From positions 167,047 to 231,046 of the forward strand of contig JNVV01000019.1 in NCBI GenBank assembly GCA_000733355.1: DNA of 64,000 bases, in the 5' to 3' direction. The notes under the pieces were generated by a model. That model ran no database searches and had not been told where the DNA came from. It worked only from the letters and a program-made list of their open reading frames with translations. Within the stretch, counting starts at the first letter, position 1. The number at the start of each line of letters is the position of its first letter. The stretch is from Falciphora oryzae. Its lineage: Eukaryota; Ascomycota; Sordariomycetes; Magnaporthales; Magnaporthaceae. A program made the position numbers and the translations under genes. Of the stretch, positions 22,733 to 34,326 are shown in pieces.

Positions 22733-25700
22733 TCATTTCTGCCGTGGCGTCTCTGGTGCGTCCGAGCCACCCGGGGGTTTCATCGTCGCATCAGGCGCCT
22801 GTGGCGGCTGGTCAGCAAAGGGTATGGCCGACGTGGACGTGAACACGGGCAGCTCCTGACGCTTCATAGGCGAGGGGGCGCCCGCATTGGGCGGCAGCCA
22901 TTGCAGAACCGGCTGCTGTTGCGGCACCGCCTTCGGGGACGGGCCCTCAGGCTGGAACGGCACGAACACATCCGGCGTCAGCGGCCCAGGGGGGATCGTA
23001 GCCGGAGAGCTGTGACTGTTGGCTGGTGACAGGGCAGGCGGTTGATTCGCGTGCGCTAGTGTCGGTGACGGGGCGGGGGTAACGTCCTTCTCCTTCTTGA
23101 TCGCCTTCGCGGCTGAGGAAGACGACTGCATCCTCTCTGGAGCGCTGCCCATAACGAGCACCGGGGGATGACGCTCCTCTGCCGGCGTCGCCACGCTGGG
23201 ACCCTTGCCTCCAGCCTTGACGGCCGCCAATCCTGCCTTGGCCTTCTCGGCCTTCTCACGCGCCTCTTTCTGCTCTTTGGTTAGGAGCGTGATCTTTATC
23301 TTCTTAAAACCAGATGTGATACCATCCATGTCGTCGTTGGCGCTGCTCGTAGCCGCAGTTGAACCGGCTCCGCTCGATGCCGACGTGGAATCAAACGCTC
23401 TGGCCCGAGAAGCTACAGACGCTGCGGATGATGAGGGCTGTGCGGCGGCCGTTGTGGGAGCCGGAGCCGCTGTTTTCGCTGCAACGTTGGACGGCTTGAG
23501 CGGCGGAGAGGTCTTCTTCGCTGCCCGCGAGGCTTTGACGGGAGCCTCCTTCTTTGCAGCGACAGCCCTGGTCTTCTTAACGCCCAGCGAGTTGCCGGCG
23601 CCAGCCGGGGCGCGCACACTAGCCGACGACTCCGGCCGGATACTTTGTGACGTTCCGGGTCTACCCACATGGGTATTTACGGTCAGAGTTTGTGGCACAG
23701 GCGGCTTCTCAGGGACCTCGGACACAACTGTCGACGCAATACTAAGGCGTCGCGCGGGTGCTTTGGGTTTAGCAGCACCAGTCGAGGGAACACCGCGAGC
23801 CGCCGCCTGTATGACGTGTTAACAATGGACCAGATCTGAAAATGAAACCTGGACACCAGAAACTCACCTTCTCGGACGCAAGTAGAGAGGTTCCAGCGAC
23901 AGTCTTACGACGGTTGCTAGCCTTCAGAAACTCATCCTCATCCTCCTCTACATAAGACTTGATCACCTTGCGCTCCCGTAGAGACATCCTAGTCGGCACG
24001 GGTGCGGGCGCGGCAGCAGAGACCGTCCCGTCTGTCGAGTCTGCCAGCGCGAGAGACTGGCGGTCTCGTCGCTGGCGCGTTGCCTCGGCATTCAGGTCCT
24101 CATGGGTGCAGCTGTCGGTCTGCCTGTCGCTAGGTATCAGCAACTTGCTGAGCTCGTGCGCCGCAGTCGTCCACGGCACATCCGGTGGGGGAGGCGTGGG
24201 AGCCCGAGAGGTAGGCGAGCCGTTTCCGAGCGACATGCCCGAGAAACTCCGCCGTACTTTGGGCGTGTAGATTGCCTTGGCCTGCGACGACTGCGTGGGC
24301 GACGAGTATGTGGGCGGGACGAGATTGCGCGGTTTCTTTGATTCTGCCGATGGAGGGGGGAGCATGGTTGCCTCGAGACGCTCGAGCTCAGCGAGGCTCC
24401 ACCAGCTCGGCTCGTATGGGGTAAGAGGTATGCTGTTCCTGAGGTTAAGGGATTCCCTGCGACTGTGGGTTGCTAACGATGTCTTGCGGCTATGAGAGGG
24501 TGTTCCGCCAAGCTTCTGGCCCATCTCGAAGGCCAGTCCGTTAAACTGGTCCTGCTTGGCGGTCGGGGCCGGGTCGTCGCCAGCCAGGCCGCTCAAGTGG
24601 CTCAGGATGCCCGACGAGAGGGCGCGGTCGCTGTAGCCGCCCTCAAGAACGCTAATTATCCTGCCATCGACGCTTGTGCCCTCCTCGGCGGCGATCTTGA
24701 CCACGTCCCGCGTGAGGCGGGCGTAGAACTCGGTGGGAACGTTGACGTTGTGGCGCTGCATGCCAGACCCTTCATACTCGCTGGCGTCGAATCCGGCAGA
24801 CAGGAAGATTGCGCCCTTGACGTTCTGGCTCACGGAGCGGAACCTATCTGTCTGAGCCCGGAGGAACTCGCGGGTCTTCTCAAGCAAAATCGAGTACTTG
24901 GTCTCGTACAGGCGCCAGAAATCGGCCTCGGTCTTCCAAGGCATCAGGTGCACGTTCCAGACGTTCTGGCCGTGTGCGTTCTCGATGCAGAGGCTCGCGT
25001 TCTTGACCTTCTCCTCGTCGCCCATCTCGCAGGGATACGAGTTGATGTCGTGCAGACTGAAGTAGCCGATAGACGTCTTCTTCCACCAGGCCGCGTTCTT
25101 GGCCAGGCCGACGCTGCGCGCATTGTGCTGCCACGCGATCGCCTGCGACCCATCACCGTGGTGCAGATCGAAATCGATGATGGCCGCGTGCGTGAGCCCG
25201 TGGCTCTGGATGGCGTGCATGATACCCACATGCACATTGTTTACCCAACAGAAGCCGGACGGGTATGAGGCCGAGCAGTGGTGGCCAGGGGGGCGGATAG
25301 CCACAAAGGCCCGCCTCGCCGGGTTCGTGTGACTGAAGACAGCGTCGACGGCCTCGCAAACACCGCCTAGGGAGCCCTCGAGCGCATCCAGCGACTCGGC
25401 GCAGAGGTACAGATCTCCCTCATGGAACTTTGGCGGGGCGCCCTGCTGGTCCGGGCCACGGTTCATCTCGGGCCGCGCCAGCTCCTTGCCGTTCGTGGCG
25501 AGCTTGGACTCGGCCGTCTCGCACATTAGTTTGAGCTCCTCCATCCATTTGACGCCATGAACGTTGGTCACAGCCTGCGAGTTAAGGGACAGTCTGCGGG
25601 TCGTCTTGTGGATCCGGAACGGGATCGAGGTGATCGAGGCAGGATCGAGCCTGGGATGGATAGGATTTACGCCGTCTGCGTGTCGCTCGCCCAGGCGCAC

Positions 25701-26339
25701 GTAGGCTGCGGCCACGCCAAGTGCGCCGGCCTTGAGCCTCTCCGGGCGCTCCACGATTGTGCTCAGGCCGAGCTTGGACGTCCGGGGTCGCGAGTATCTG
25801 TGGCCGTAGCAGCTGTCGTGCATTATGACAACGGTTTCGGATGTCGGGTCGGACTTTTCGCCGTGGCGGACGGCCAGCTCGGTCCTGAAGTAATCGCTGG
25901 CGACCGAGGCCGCGGTCGGCGCAGGCTTCGCCTCCGGGGGCGAGGCACTGAGGGGCGAGCGCATGCCATTTGGGGACTTGACGGAGCTTGCGCGGCGAAG
26001 TGGCGCGGCGCCCATAGCGCTCGCGGAGCGGATCGAGTTGAGCGACGCCTTGCGCAGCAGGCCCGGGGGGTCGGCGCGTGAATCGGGGCGGGCACCTAGG
26101 GAGGCCCGAGACGCGGGGCCCCGGACGCTCATGGAACTTGGAGAACGGTTATTAGGGGAGATGGGCGACCGCGAGCTCATCGAGGTCGACGACCGGGCAG
26201 CCAGGTGTGCTGCGTTCGGAGAGGAGCGGGACGGGGCGATCGAGAGATGTTTGAGCGAGTTTGCCAGATCACCATCGTCCCCGCGACCGGTGCCTTTGCT
26301 GGGCGTTGACCTGCGCAAGGGCGAGCTGTACGAGGCCAT
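22733..26339 (-). CDS. HOS3: Hos3-type histone deacetylase
   Basis: Zn-dependent lysine deacetylase of the RPD3/HDA1 superfamily, Hos3 branch (HosB in Aspergillus, HDA-4 in Neurospora), acting on chromatin. Exons on the minus strand are 26339-23868 and 23806-22733, with a 61-bp intron, giving about 1181 aa. Residues 1-150 are Ser/Arg-rich and probably disordered. The catalytic domain begins with ETVVIMHDSCYGHRYSRPRT, a Hos3 signature, and includes RPPGHHC (about 349-355), NNVHVG and DFDLHHGDGSQ (about 389-399), so the Zn and charge-relay residues are present. The C-terminal 350 residues are Ala/Pro/Lys-rich and low-complexity, much longer than yeast Hos3 (697 aa). Confidence 0.94.
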
Positions 26340-27732
26340 GGCTGCGGTGCGCGCCCAAGCTCATCGGCTTGGGGATTCTGAATATTGATGCTGTGTGAGC
26401 AGGGCTCGGCGGAGACTTGGTTTCTGGGTTGGAATGCCGAGGCTATTGGTGCTCTGTGGCTCCTGGCCGCGACGTGCTTATCGATGTTTGAGGCCGAAAG
26501 GGGGGCATCAAATTGGTGCAAACAGGGACGCGCCTGCAATTAGCTTAACCGCGTCTTGCCTGGCGTCATAATACATGCTTTGACGGCAGGCCCACTTCAC
26601 CATCTCCTCGTTTCAGTTGCAGGGGCCACTGGGATCGCGGGTGGACGTGCGGGCTGCTGCCGCGGCAATCCACTTCCATGGCGATGCAGGCACGGGGAAG
26701 AATACCACCCTCTCCCAACGTCGATTGCGAATGCGAATTGCGAATATGGCTGGAGCTTCCATTGTATTTTTTTTTTTTTTTTCGAATCCTATCGCCAACA
26801 TGCCAACGAGCAACAGACACATTAGAAACCGATCTGCCGGAGCTGCATCGAACACTTCCATGGAAATGGCATGCATGGACCGCCCGTTCATCAATTCCCT
26901 AAACAGTGCAAATTCAATCCGGGAAGATAATTTTTCCCGCCTCAGACCACCCAGGCTCCCCTGTTCAAACAGCCCGACGAACAGGCAGCTCATTTCACTA
27001 GCGTCAGAAAAGACATGACACCCGACCTCCGATGTGCCGACCACCTCTGCTGCCACCAATTGTCACAGTCTCCTCCCTTCGTCCACGGTATTTCCGGATT
27101 AGGAAGAGCTGAACAAAGAAGCTAACCGTTGCATATTTTCCCACCGAAAGGCAGATAGCAGACTAGCATGGCCATGCACTTTTATACCAAGCCATGTGCA
27201 TGTACTACTACACATAACCAATGCCTTGACCAAAATGCGTTCCCCCAATGCATACCAGACCATCTTTGAGGTAGGCTCTGGAGTGAGGCTCTGGCAGCTG
27301 AGCGAAGAAGTCACAACTCACTCCACAAACGCAGTTTACGTGGCAGCCCCTGCAAGCTCCTCCCGCTGCCAAGCACATAGCGCTGCATCCTGCAACCATC
27401 ACAGGGATGTTTCCCCACGTTTGTGCACCTCTCGGCACTCAGCTGAAATGCAGCTCGCCAGACGCCCCGCCCGGCCACGGGATGGGCGATTTTGGGCATC
27501 GACCAAAAAGCTCAATGTGACTAGCAGGCGGATATCTCGGCGTGTTATCTGGGTAGAGATTCCCGGCTGCCGTGCATGGAGTGCCTATTTAGTTCCCCCC
27601 ATCCCCCAGATCAGTTGTAGCCATATCAACCTGGGGATTCGATACGAAAAGCAGTCGTTGTTATACACTGCTAGTAGACAGCCCTCTCCAGTAAATGGAT
27701 TAGCAAGAGCGAATCGCTAGCAGCATACCATA
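26340..27732. other. Intergenic between HOS3 and GPI protein
   Basis: 1393 bp upstream of two divergent genes. No coding signal was accepted; the frames present have no domain and no splice support. A T16 tract lies at 26767-26782. Confidence 0.55.
26767..26782. repeat. T16 homopolymer
   Basis: Sixteen consecutive T in the HOS3 upstream region. Confidence 0.85.
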
Positions 27733-28899
27733 ATGGCCCGGACACCACTCATCCTCCTCCTGGCGCCCGGCGTCCTCGCAAACCCGGACGTCTCGCTCAT
27801 TGACCGCGTCGGCGCCATCGAGGCAGCGGACGCGGACCCGTGCAACTTGGGTGTGAGCGGTAGGTTCAACCATGCCGAGTCGCTGCCCTCGCCACTCCGC
27901 TTGTTTGTAACAGACACTAATAAGCAAACCTAAACACCACACAGTCGCCGCCGCGTGTCTAGCCATGCCAAGCTTCACACGGCTGCCCGTGGCTTCGCAG
28001 GCGAAATGCGCCTGCTGCGTCGGGACAAGCAACATAGCACCCGAGTACAGGAGCTGCGCAACCTATCTCCGCACCGCCCAGCCCAGCGAGACGGCGCTGT
28101 ACACCACCAACATGCTGCTTGCTTCCGCCTGCTCCTCGTCCAGCGCCCTCTGCGCCGCCTCCGGCACTGCTGCTTCGGCGCCGACGACCCCCACGCCCAC
28201 CACCACTCGTAGTCCCAACTCAACCGTGTCGCGGGACCCCGCAGCGTGCTCGTCCTTCCGATCCATAATCAGCTCCTGCTCGAGAGCCGTGCCGTCGTTC
28301 TTTGACGCCCCGGGACCTTCGCAGGCTTCATGCGTTTGGTGTGTTCGCCTGTCCTCACTCTGGACCTTTCTTCTCCACGTTCCAACCCTGATTTTCTTGT
28401 GACTACAATACAGCTACAATACCATCGGTGGCACGTTCACGACTGCCTTCGACCGCTTCGCTTCATCGTGTGCCTCGTACTATAGGACAGCCAGTCCGAC
28501 CGACTACACCGGTGAGTGTTCATCACCTGAACCAAGGTGCCTTCAAAACCAAGGTGTCTTCAAGGCTAGCTCACGTCAACGATCTACTCGCTAACACAAG
28601 AGTGAACAAAACAATCAGCGATCAGGTCCCTGTCTACCTTTTGCTCGCGGCAGGGTTCTGGTGCCGCGGAGACTAGCGAGAGCAACCCCTGGTTTGCACC
28701 AGACGCAACAGGGGACGTGCCGGGCGTCACCCCGACCTCAACACCTTCATTCACGGGGACGACGACGGTCACGAGCTCGAGCGCATCATCCACGTCCACG
28801 TCGTCGGCCCAGGCCGGGCGGCCGGTTGTCGCGTCCGGTCCGGTAGGCTGGCTAGCAAGCTCATGGATGTTCCTTGTCTCCCTTTTCGTGCTCGTCTGA
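27733..28899 (+). CDS. GPI-anchored, cysteine-rich secreted protein with a duplicated module
   Basis: Family not recognised. Exons are 27733-27859, 27945-28338, 28414-28511 and 28619-28899, giving about 299 aa. A signal peptide (MARTPLILLLAPGVLA, likely cut before NPD) and a hydrophobic C terminus (WMFLVSLFVLV) after a Ser/Thr-rich stalk predict a GPI anchor. Fourteen cysteines fall mainly into two similar modules: C37-x9-C47-x16-C64-x-C66-C67-x12-C80-x24-C105 and C144-x9-C154-x17-C172-x-C174-x18-C193-x21-C215. Both share PSF, SQA-x-C-x-C, and an SCA-x-Y-x-RTA-x-P type segment, showing internal duplication. The spacing does not match CFEM. Likely a cell-wall or membrane surface protein; function unknown. 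Confidence 0.85.
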
Positions 28900-29094
28900 G
28901 GATTGTGTTGGTTGTAGATGAGAAATGATGTTCTAGGTGCATATGCATTGAGCCGATTTGGGATCTACGGCGGCTACTAATGAGAAAACTCTAAGCTGAG
29001 CACTGTGATGGAAAGAGGCCTGTCGTTCCAACGGACTGGTATGAGGGGACACACCGGCTTGGAATACCTAATTACAAACAATAATTCTAGAGGT

Positions 29095-30631
29095 CTAACC
29101 CTCCTGGAGGTCGATCCCCACCCTCTTTAGTGCATCTACGGCCCAGTCAGGGTAGTCTGCCTTGTTTGGATACAGGTTTGCGAAGAATGTCTTGACAAGT
29201 GCCGGAAACCTGTCCTCAATTATCGACTCCCTCATCTCCCTCATGAGGTTCAGCTGGTACCAGACGTTATGCAAGGTCAAGAGGTGCGCCGAGACGGTCT
29301 CCTTTGCCGCGTTGTGGTGCACGAGCGCGCGTGTGACGCCGGTGCCGCCCTCGGCAACGGGCTTGCAGCAAACACAGCCGCAGCCCTCCTCGATAGGGCC
29401 AAAGTCGGCAGAATACTTTGAGTTCCGCATGTTCAACATGCCTTCCCGCGTGATGGCGTTGCCGAAGCGGGCTGTTCGGGTGGGCCAGACACAGTCAAAC
29501 ATGTCGGCACCCAGGGCCACGCTGACGACCAGGTCCTCCGGGTAGCCGATGCCCATGACGTAGCGGGGCTTGAGGTCGGGGAGCAGGGCGGTGCAGGCCT
29601 CGACGACGCGGCAGTAATCGTCCTTGGCCTCGCCGCCGCTCAGGCCGCCGATGGCAATGCCGGGGGTGTCGCGGGCCAGCATGGCCTCGGTGCACTCGCG
29701 GCGCATGTCGAGGTCGAGCCCGCCCTGGATGATGCAGAAGAGGTTCTGGGACTCGGGTTTGCGGTGGGCGGCGATGCAGCGGTCAAGCCAGCGGACGCTG
29801 CGCTCCATGGCCTCGCGCATGCGGGCGGCGTCGGGCGAGGTGGTGACGAGGACGTCGTCGAGCTGCATCATGATGTCGGACCCGATGCTGTTCTGCAGCG
29901 ACATGGAGTGCTCCGGGGTCAGCAGCATGGGCGAGCCGTCGTGGGGCGACAGGAAGCGCACGCCCTCCTCGGTGATGGTGGCCAGCTTGAGCAGTGACAC
30001 CATCTGGAAGCCGCCGCTGTCTGTCAGCAGGTTGTGCCGCCAGCCCTGGAAGTGGTGGGCGCCGCCGACGGCATCAAGAACCGACTGGCCTGGCTTGAGA
30101 CCGAGGTGGTACGTGTTGTTGAGGCAGAGGCGGCAGCTCGTGTCCTCAAGCTGCTGGGGTGTCAGGCCCTTGAGCGAGGCCTGCGTCGCCACCGGCATAA
30201 AGACAGGCAGGTTGACTCGGCCATGGGGGAGGGTCAGGATGGACGCGCGGGCGCGGGTGGTCTAGGCGAGGAGTGTTAGGTGTCTAGGTCGATGTCCGAG
30301 ATGCCAACGCCAACGCCTCATGCGGCTGTCTCCGCGTCTGTAGTGCCTGGCAGTCTGGCTGGAACGTGGGAGGGTGCGGCAAGAGTGGAGTCCCCGCAGG
30401 AGCGGCAGCTCGGCGGGGCGTCTCCTAATCTCCCGCTCTCCTTCTTCCACGCCGCTCCCGAACGCCCGAGCTGTGTCCTCCTACAGCCCACCGGGTTCGG
30501 CCCAGGATGCCGGATCGCTCCGGGGTGTGGGAGCTCCATAAACTCACCGAACACCGAGCCACGAGCTCAAACGTGAGTGCCCCGTGGGTGGCCGACAACT
30601 TGTTGGCCGAGGCTGATACCGAGGCCATCAT
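29095..30631 (-). CDS. QTRT1: Queuine tRNA-ribosyltransferase catalytic subunit (TGT)
   Basis: Exchanges the wobble guanine (G34) of His, Tyr, Asn and Asp tRNAs for queuine; in eukaryotes it works as a heterodimer with a QTRT2-like subunit. Exons on the minus strand are 30631-30548 and 30261-29095, giving about 416 aa (human QTRT1 is 403). The join rebuilds FELVARCS-TTRARASILTLPHG, the conserved N terminus. Visible motifs are NNTYHLGLKPG, DSGGFQMVSL with the first catalytic Asp, ALGADMFDCVWPTRTARFG with the nucleophilic Asp, and the zinc site GCGCVCC plus a downstream His. The 286-bp intron is long for this region. S. cerevisiae lacks this enzyme, while S. pombe and many filamentous fungi keep it. 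Confidence 0.95.
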
Positions 30632-32683
30632 GGCCACACCCGGGGTTTTCCCGTCTTCACCCGAGGGCGTGCCTTGGCCTTTCCCGTTTGTGACCACTTG
30701 GTTCTTCCTCTGGGGATGGCCGTTGTGCCTCCGGTGCTGCCTTCTCTCGCGTGAGCGCTCTAAGGCACAAGACCCCTGAGGCGAGAGCCAGATGTTCCAG
30801 TGCAGTGACCCCTGGGTCTAGGTACACTGTGGAAATCCAGGATGGGTAACTCAAAAGATTGGGACAATGGGTGTCAGTCAACCCCGATCGATCGGCTTGA
30901 CATGGATTCAGGAGTGTTCCAGCCAATTTTTTCTTCTCGCGTCCAACTTGCTCCCTCTAGTGGTGTCCCTCCATCATGGTGGGGCTGGCTGCCGCCTGCC
31001 CCTTGCAGTTCCATTACCCCACGGAGAGGGTGGGAAAAATAAACTGACAGCAAGAAAAAAAAAAAGAGAGAGAGCATGATCTGCGTCGTGCAGCAGCAAA
31101 TCGCACAATGTATTTCAGGAGGAATTTATATACATGTATGTAATGTATATAGACGACGCCCATTAGCTCGTGATACTAGTAGCATCAATGTTTTAGGTCG
31201 CTTCCTTTTAATACCTATCTACCAAATTTGTTTGCGGGACGTTTTGTTTGCACCCACTCGCCTCAATGACTCCGACACTCCCCCATCAGATGGGGGCACG
31301 CGAGGGAGCCTCCTGCCTTCATTGTGCAGGTGTATTCCATGTGATTCGCGGGAGAACCGCAGGGCCTCCGCAGGGCCTAGGAACCCACCACGGCCCCTCC
31401 GCTGGGGCCCAGACCAGCGCTGTGGCTTCAAAAAAGCACCTGACATTCCACTTTTTTTTATATCGCTACAACCTCAAAGTCAGCTCACTTTTACGCACCT
31501 CGACGTTTTAAGTTTTTCTCCGTTCTGCAAGCCCGAGATTGACGAGCCTGCCTCGCCTGCACTCCGCGCTCTGCCAGATCCAGGGTCACCTTTTGGGGCT
31601 CCCTGACAGCTGCCCTGGCCCTGGTGACCGCTCTTCCGGATGGCTTGTTTGGCATTGGTCCAAAGATTGGGCTTGACGCCCAAGCTTTTTTGGACCAACA
31701 GCGCCCAACGAAACCTAGCAGGGTGGTGTGGGTGTAACAACAAAGGACGGGCTGAGAAGCTTGCCCCATCCCCCATCCAGGCTGTGACTCTCAGCCAGCC
31801 TGCGTCACTGATGCGTTCTGGTGCGTAAAATGTACGTACCGACATGGTAGGTCGCACAGCAGGAAGATTTGGGGCTGGGCTGGACGCCATGCGCCGCCCC
31901 CAGCGCCTCCCGACGTTGGACCTATTGCCGATCGTTGCGACCGCCCTGCCCTGCCAGCCACCCACTCTCCTTTTTGACGGCAAGAGAGTTGCTTGGCCCA
32001 AGAATTAATCCATGACCGCCGGAATGGCTCGCCGCACTCATTGTGGCTATTGCCGAGAATGACGGCCTTGGAAGCACCCTTCTCCATGCAATGCGACCGC
32101 AGGGCAAGAAAAGGGGGGCGGCAATCACCGCGGTACGAAAAACTTTTGTTTTCTCAGGAGACAGGGGACAGGATCAAGGCACCGCTCCTCGAAACGCGGG
32201 CCCCTAGGGAAATAAGGATCAAAAAAGGACCAGCCGAGACTCCTGGCCACGCGACAGGACCCCTTTCTTCGGAAGCCTTCAAATCGAGGGTGGGGTTGGC
32301 GGGTGAGGGTTTGCAGGGTTGTGGCCCGAAAGAAAAGAACAGGCCCATCTTGGGCCTGGCTCCTCCGCTGGTGAGCAACCCGCCCCAGCGCCAACCCGAC
32401 CCAAGCTATAACGTCAACACGTATCCTAGCTAACCAAAGTCCTAGGCAGGGGCCAACCCGGCTTGGCCTTGAATATCGTCCAGGCCGATCCCCTTCCGCA
32501 TGCAATATTAGAGGGCCACGCGCCCTCGTGATGGATGTTGTCTAGGAATTGCTGCATCGCCCATATAACGTTCTCGTTATTCCCATCCCTTTCCCCCTGG
32601 GCGGCCTTCGCCCTTATCTTTCCCTCAAACTCTCGTCATCCCAGCTGCTGGACCGACTGTCGCGACCAAATACCACCAACATA
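30632..32683. other. Gene-poor intergenic region between TGT and 2EXR genes
   Basis: About 2.05 kb between divergent genes. Frames up to 173 codons occur near 31480-32001 but show no domain, and several overlap one another. It presumably contains both promoters; no element was recognised. Confidence 0.55.
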
Positions 32684-33439
32684 ATGTCGTTCACTCTCTT
32701 TTCCTCCCTCCCAACTGAGCTCCGGCTCCAGATATGGCGGTCGAGCTTCCAGCCTCGTGCCGTCGAGGTCAGATACCAGCCTGAGACGGACGAGTGCCAC
32801 ACCATCACCCACCCGCCCGTTGTGCTTCAGGTCTGCCGTGAGTCGAGGGAAGAGGCGTCGCGACACTACCGCAAGGCCTTCGGAACCAAGACCCGGGAGG
32901 CGACCATATACTTCAACCCTTCCATCGACATCCTCTACATACCGCGCCACCGGCCGATGGGCTACGATGAGACTTCACGAGACTTTTCGAGCTACATCCT
33001 GGAGACTGCCGAGCACATCGAGAGGCTGGCCGTCGACCACGTGCTCCCAGATGTTAAGCGCCCCTGGGAGACATACAACAAGCTCTGCCTGATGCTGGGG
33101 CTTCCCAACTTGAAGGAGGCATATATAATCATCTCGACCGAGTCTGACGACGGAAAAGCTGGTGCCGGCATGGAGATTGAGCTTATCGATCCCAAGGAGG
33201 ACCAGGCCGCCATTCTGCGACTGATGGAGGACATCGAGCAAACCTACTCCCACGAGATTGGTGAGATCTTCTGGGAGAAGGAGGGAGACGTCGAATCCGA
33301 GGATGTGGCTTTGGGCGACGAGCAACAACACGACCACGATCACCACCACAACCACCATCTCACGTACCCGCCGATTGTGCCCAAATCCAAGATCTCCCAC
33401 GTCTGGGAGAAGCATAACACCATGGTCAGCTGCCTCTAA
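32684..33439 (+). CDS. 2EXR domain-containing protein
   Basis: Member of a large fungal family of unknown function, strongly expanded in filamentous ascomycetes. Single exon of 251 aa. The N-terminal signature FTLFSSLPTELRLQIWR and the following VLQVCRESREEA segment are typical. The family core continues through IYFNPSIDILYIPR. The C-terminal third is acidic, followed by a histidine-rich stretch (HDHDHHHNHH, about residues 216-225). The start MSFTLF was chosen because the domain begins there and the longer frame to 32549 has no upstream ATG support. Confidence 0.85.
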   Translation: MSFTLFSSLPTELRLQIWRSSFQPRAVEVRYQPETDECHTITHPPVVLQVCRESREEASRHYRKAFGTKTREATIYFNPSIDILYIPRHRPMGYDETSRDFSSYILETAEHIERLAVDHVLPDVKRPWETYNKLCLMLGLPNLKEAYIIISTESDDGKAGAGMEIELIDPKEDQAAILRLMEDIEQTYSHEIGEIFWEKEGDVESEDVALGDEQQHDHDHHHNHHLTYPPIVPKSKISHVWEKHNTMVSCL

Positions 33440-34326
33440 GCGATGGCCGGAAAACTCAAAAAACTACGACCTAAACGAGCGACACGATTTCCTATTGTTC
33501 GAGCTCCAGTCGGTTAGTGACTGCAGCAGGGACTGTATGATACGACTGGACGACACGGCCAGGATGGGCTTTCCACACGATCTTTCCATAGACGGGAGGG
33601 TAAAGTGGCCTGGACAGAATTAGACGGTGGCCTTTCTCACGGAGGGCGGCAGCGATGACTGTTTAATGTTTATTGCTTTTGTGCTTTGCGAGCTATTCTT
33701 GTAGATCGTTGGAGGCAATAGATTAGCCAAATAGCATCATAAACTTTGTTTGCCATGTTTCCCCTTACGGTACGGAGGGCTGAGTGATCGACGCTTGCTA
33801 CCAAAGTCTGAAAGATTTTCATGCGGACTTGGCGAATGTATTGCAAGGCTAATCATCAGCCTGCTAAGGAATGTCAAGAACCGGGGTCATGATAATCCAT
33901 GAGATTAATACAATAAGGGGCGGGCACAGGCAGCGTGTGATTGATTTCGCGCGTCTGGCTGCGAAAGCAAGGTTCGGAAGTATGCGCCACGATGTCACTC
34001 ACTGTTGATGAGCGCGTTACTCGTCTCCATGGTGGCTCGGTTGTTAACCTATTGCGAGAGTGAAAACATTCACGATTAGATAGTAGAATTATAGGAATAT
34101 AGTCTACTTGCTCGATCACTAGGGCATAAATGAGGTGGTATCGAGTTGAGCGGGATGGGCCTCAGGAAAGAGATGGTCATGTGATGGAAACACCGGCTTG
34201 TCATTCATGACTGACACAGTGACGGACTCACGACTCGAAACGACCACACCACGAAACACCCTTCATGTGGCGCATCTGCCCACGTGATATCAACATCCAC
34301 TCCCTCCCTTGAGGAGCCTGTTGAGA
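33440..34326. other. Intergenic between 2EXR gene and ARH1
   Basis: 887 bp; no gene or repeat recognised. Confidence 0.55.

Noticed and set aside
31480..32001. 173-codon minus-strand frame between TGT and 2EXR genes
   Set aside because: No domain, no splice context, and several competing frames overlap it.
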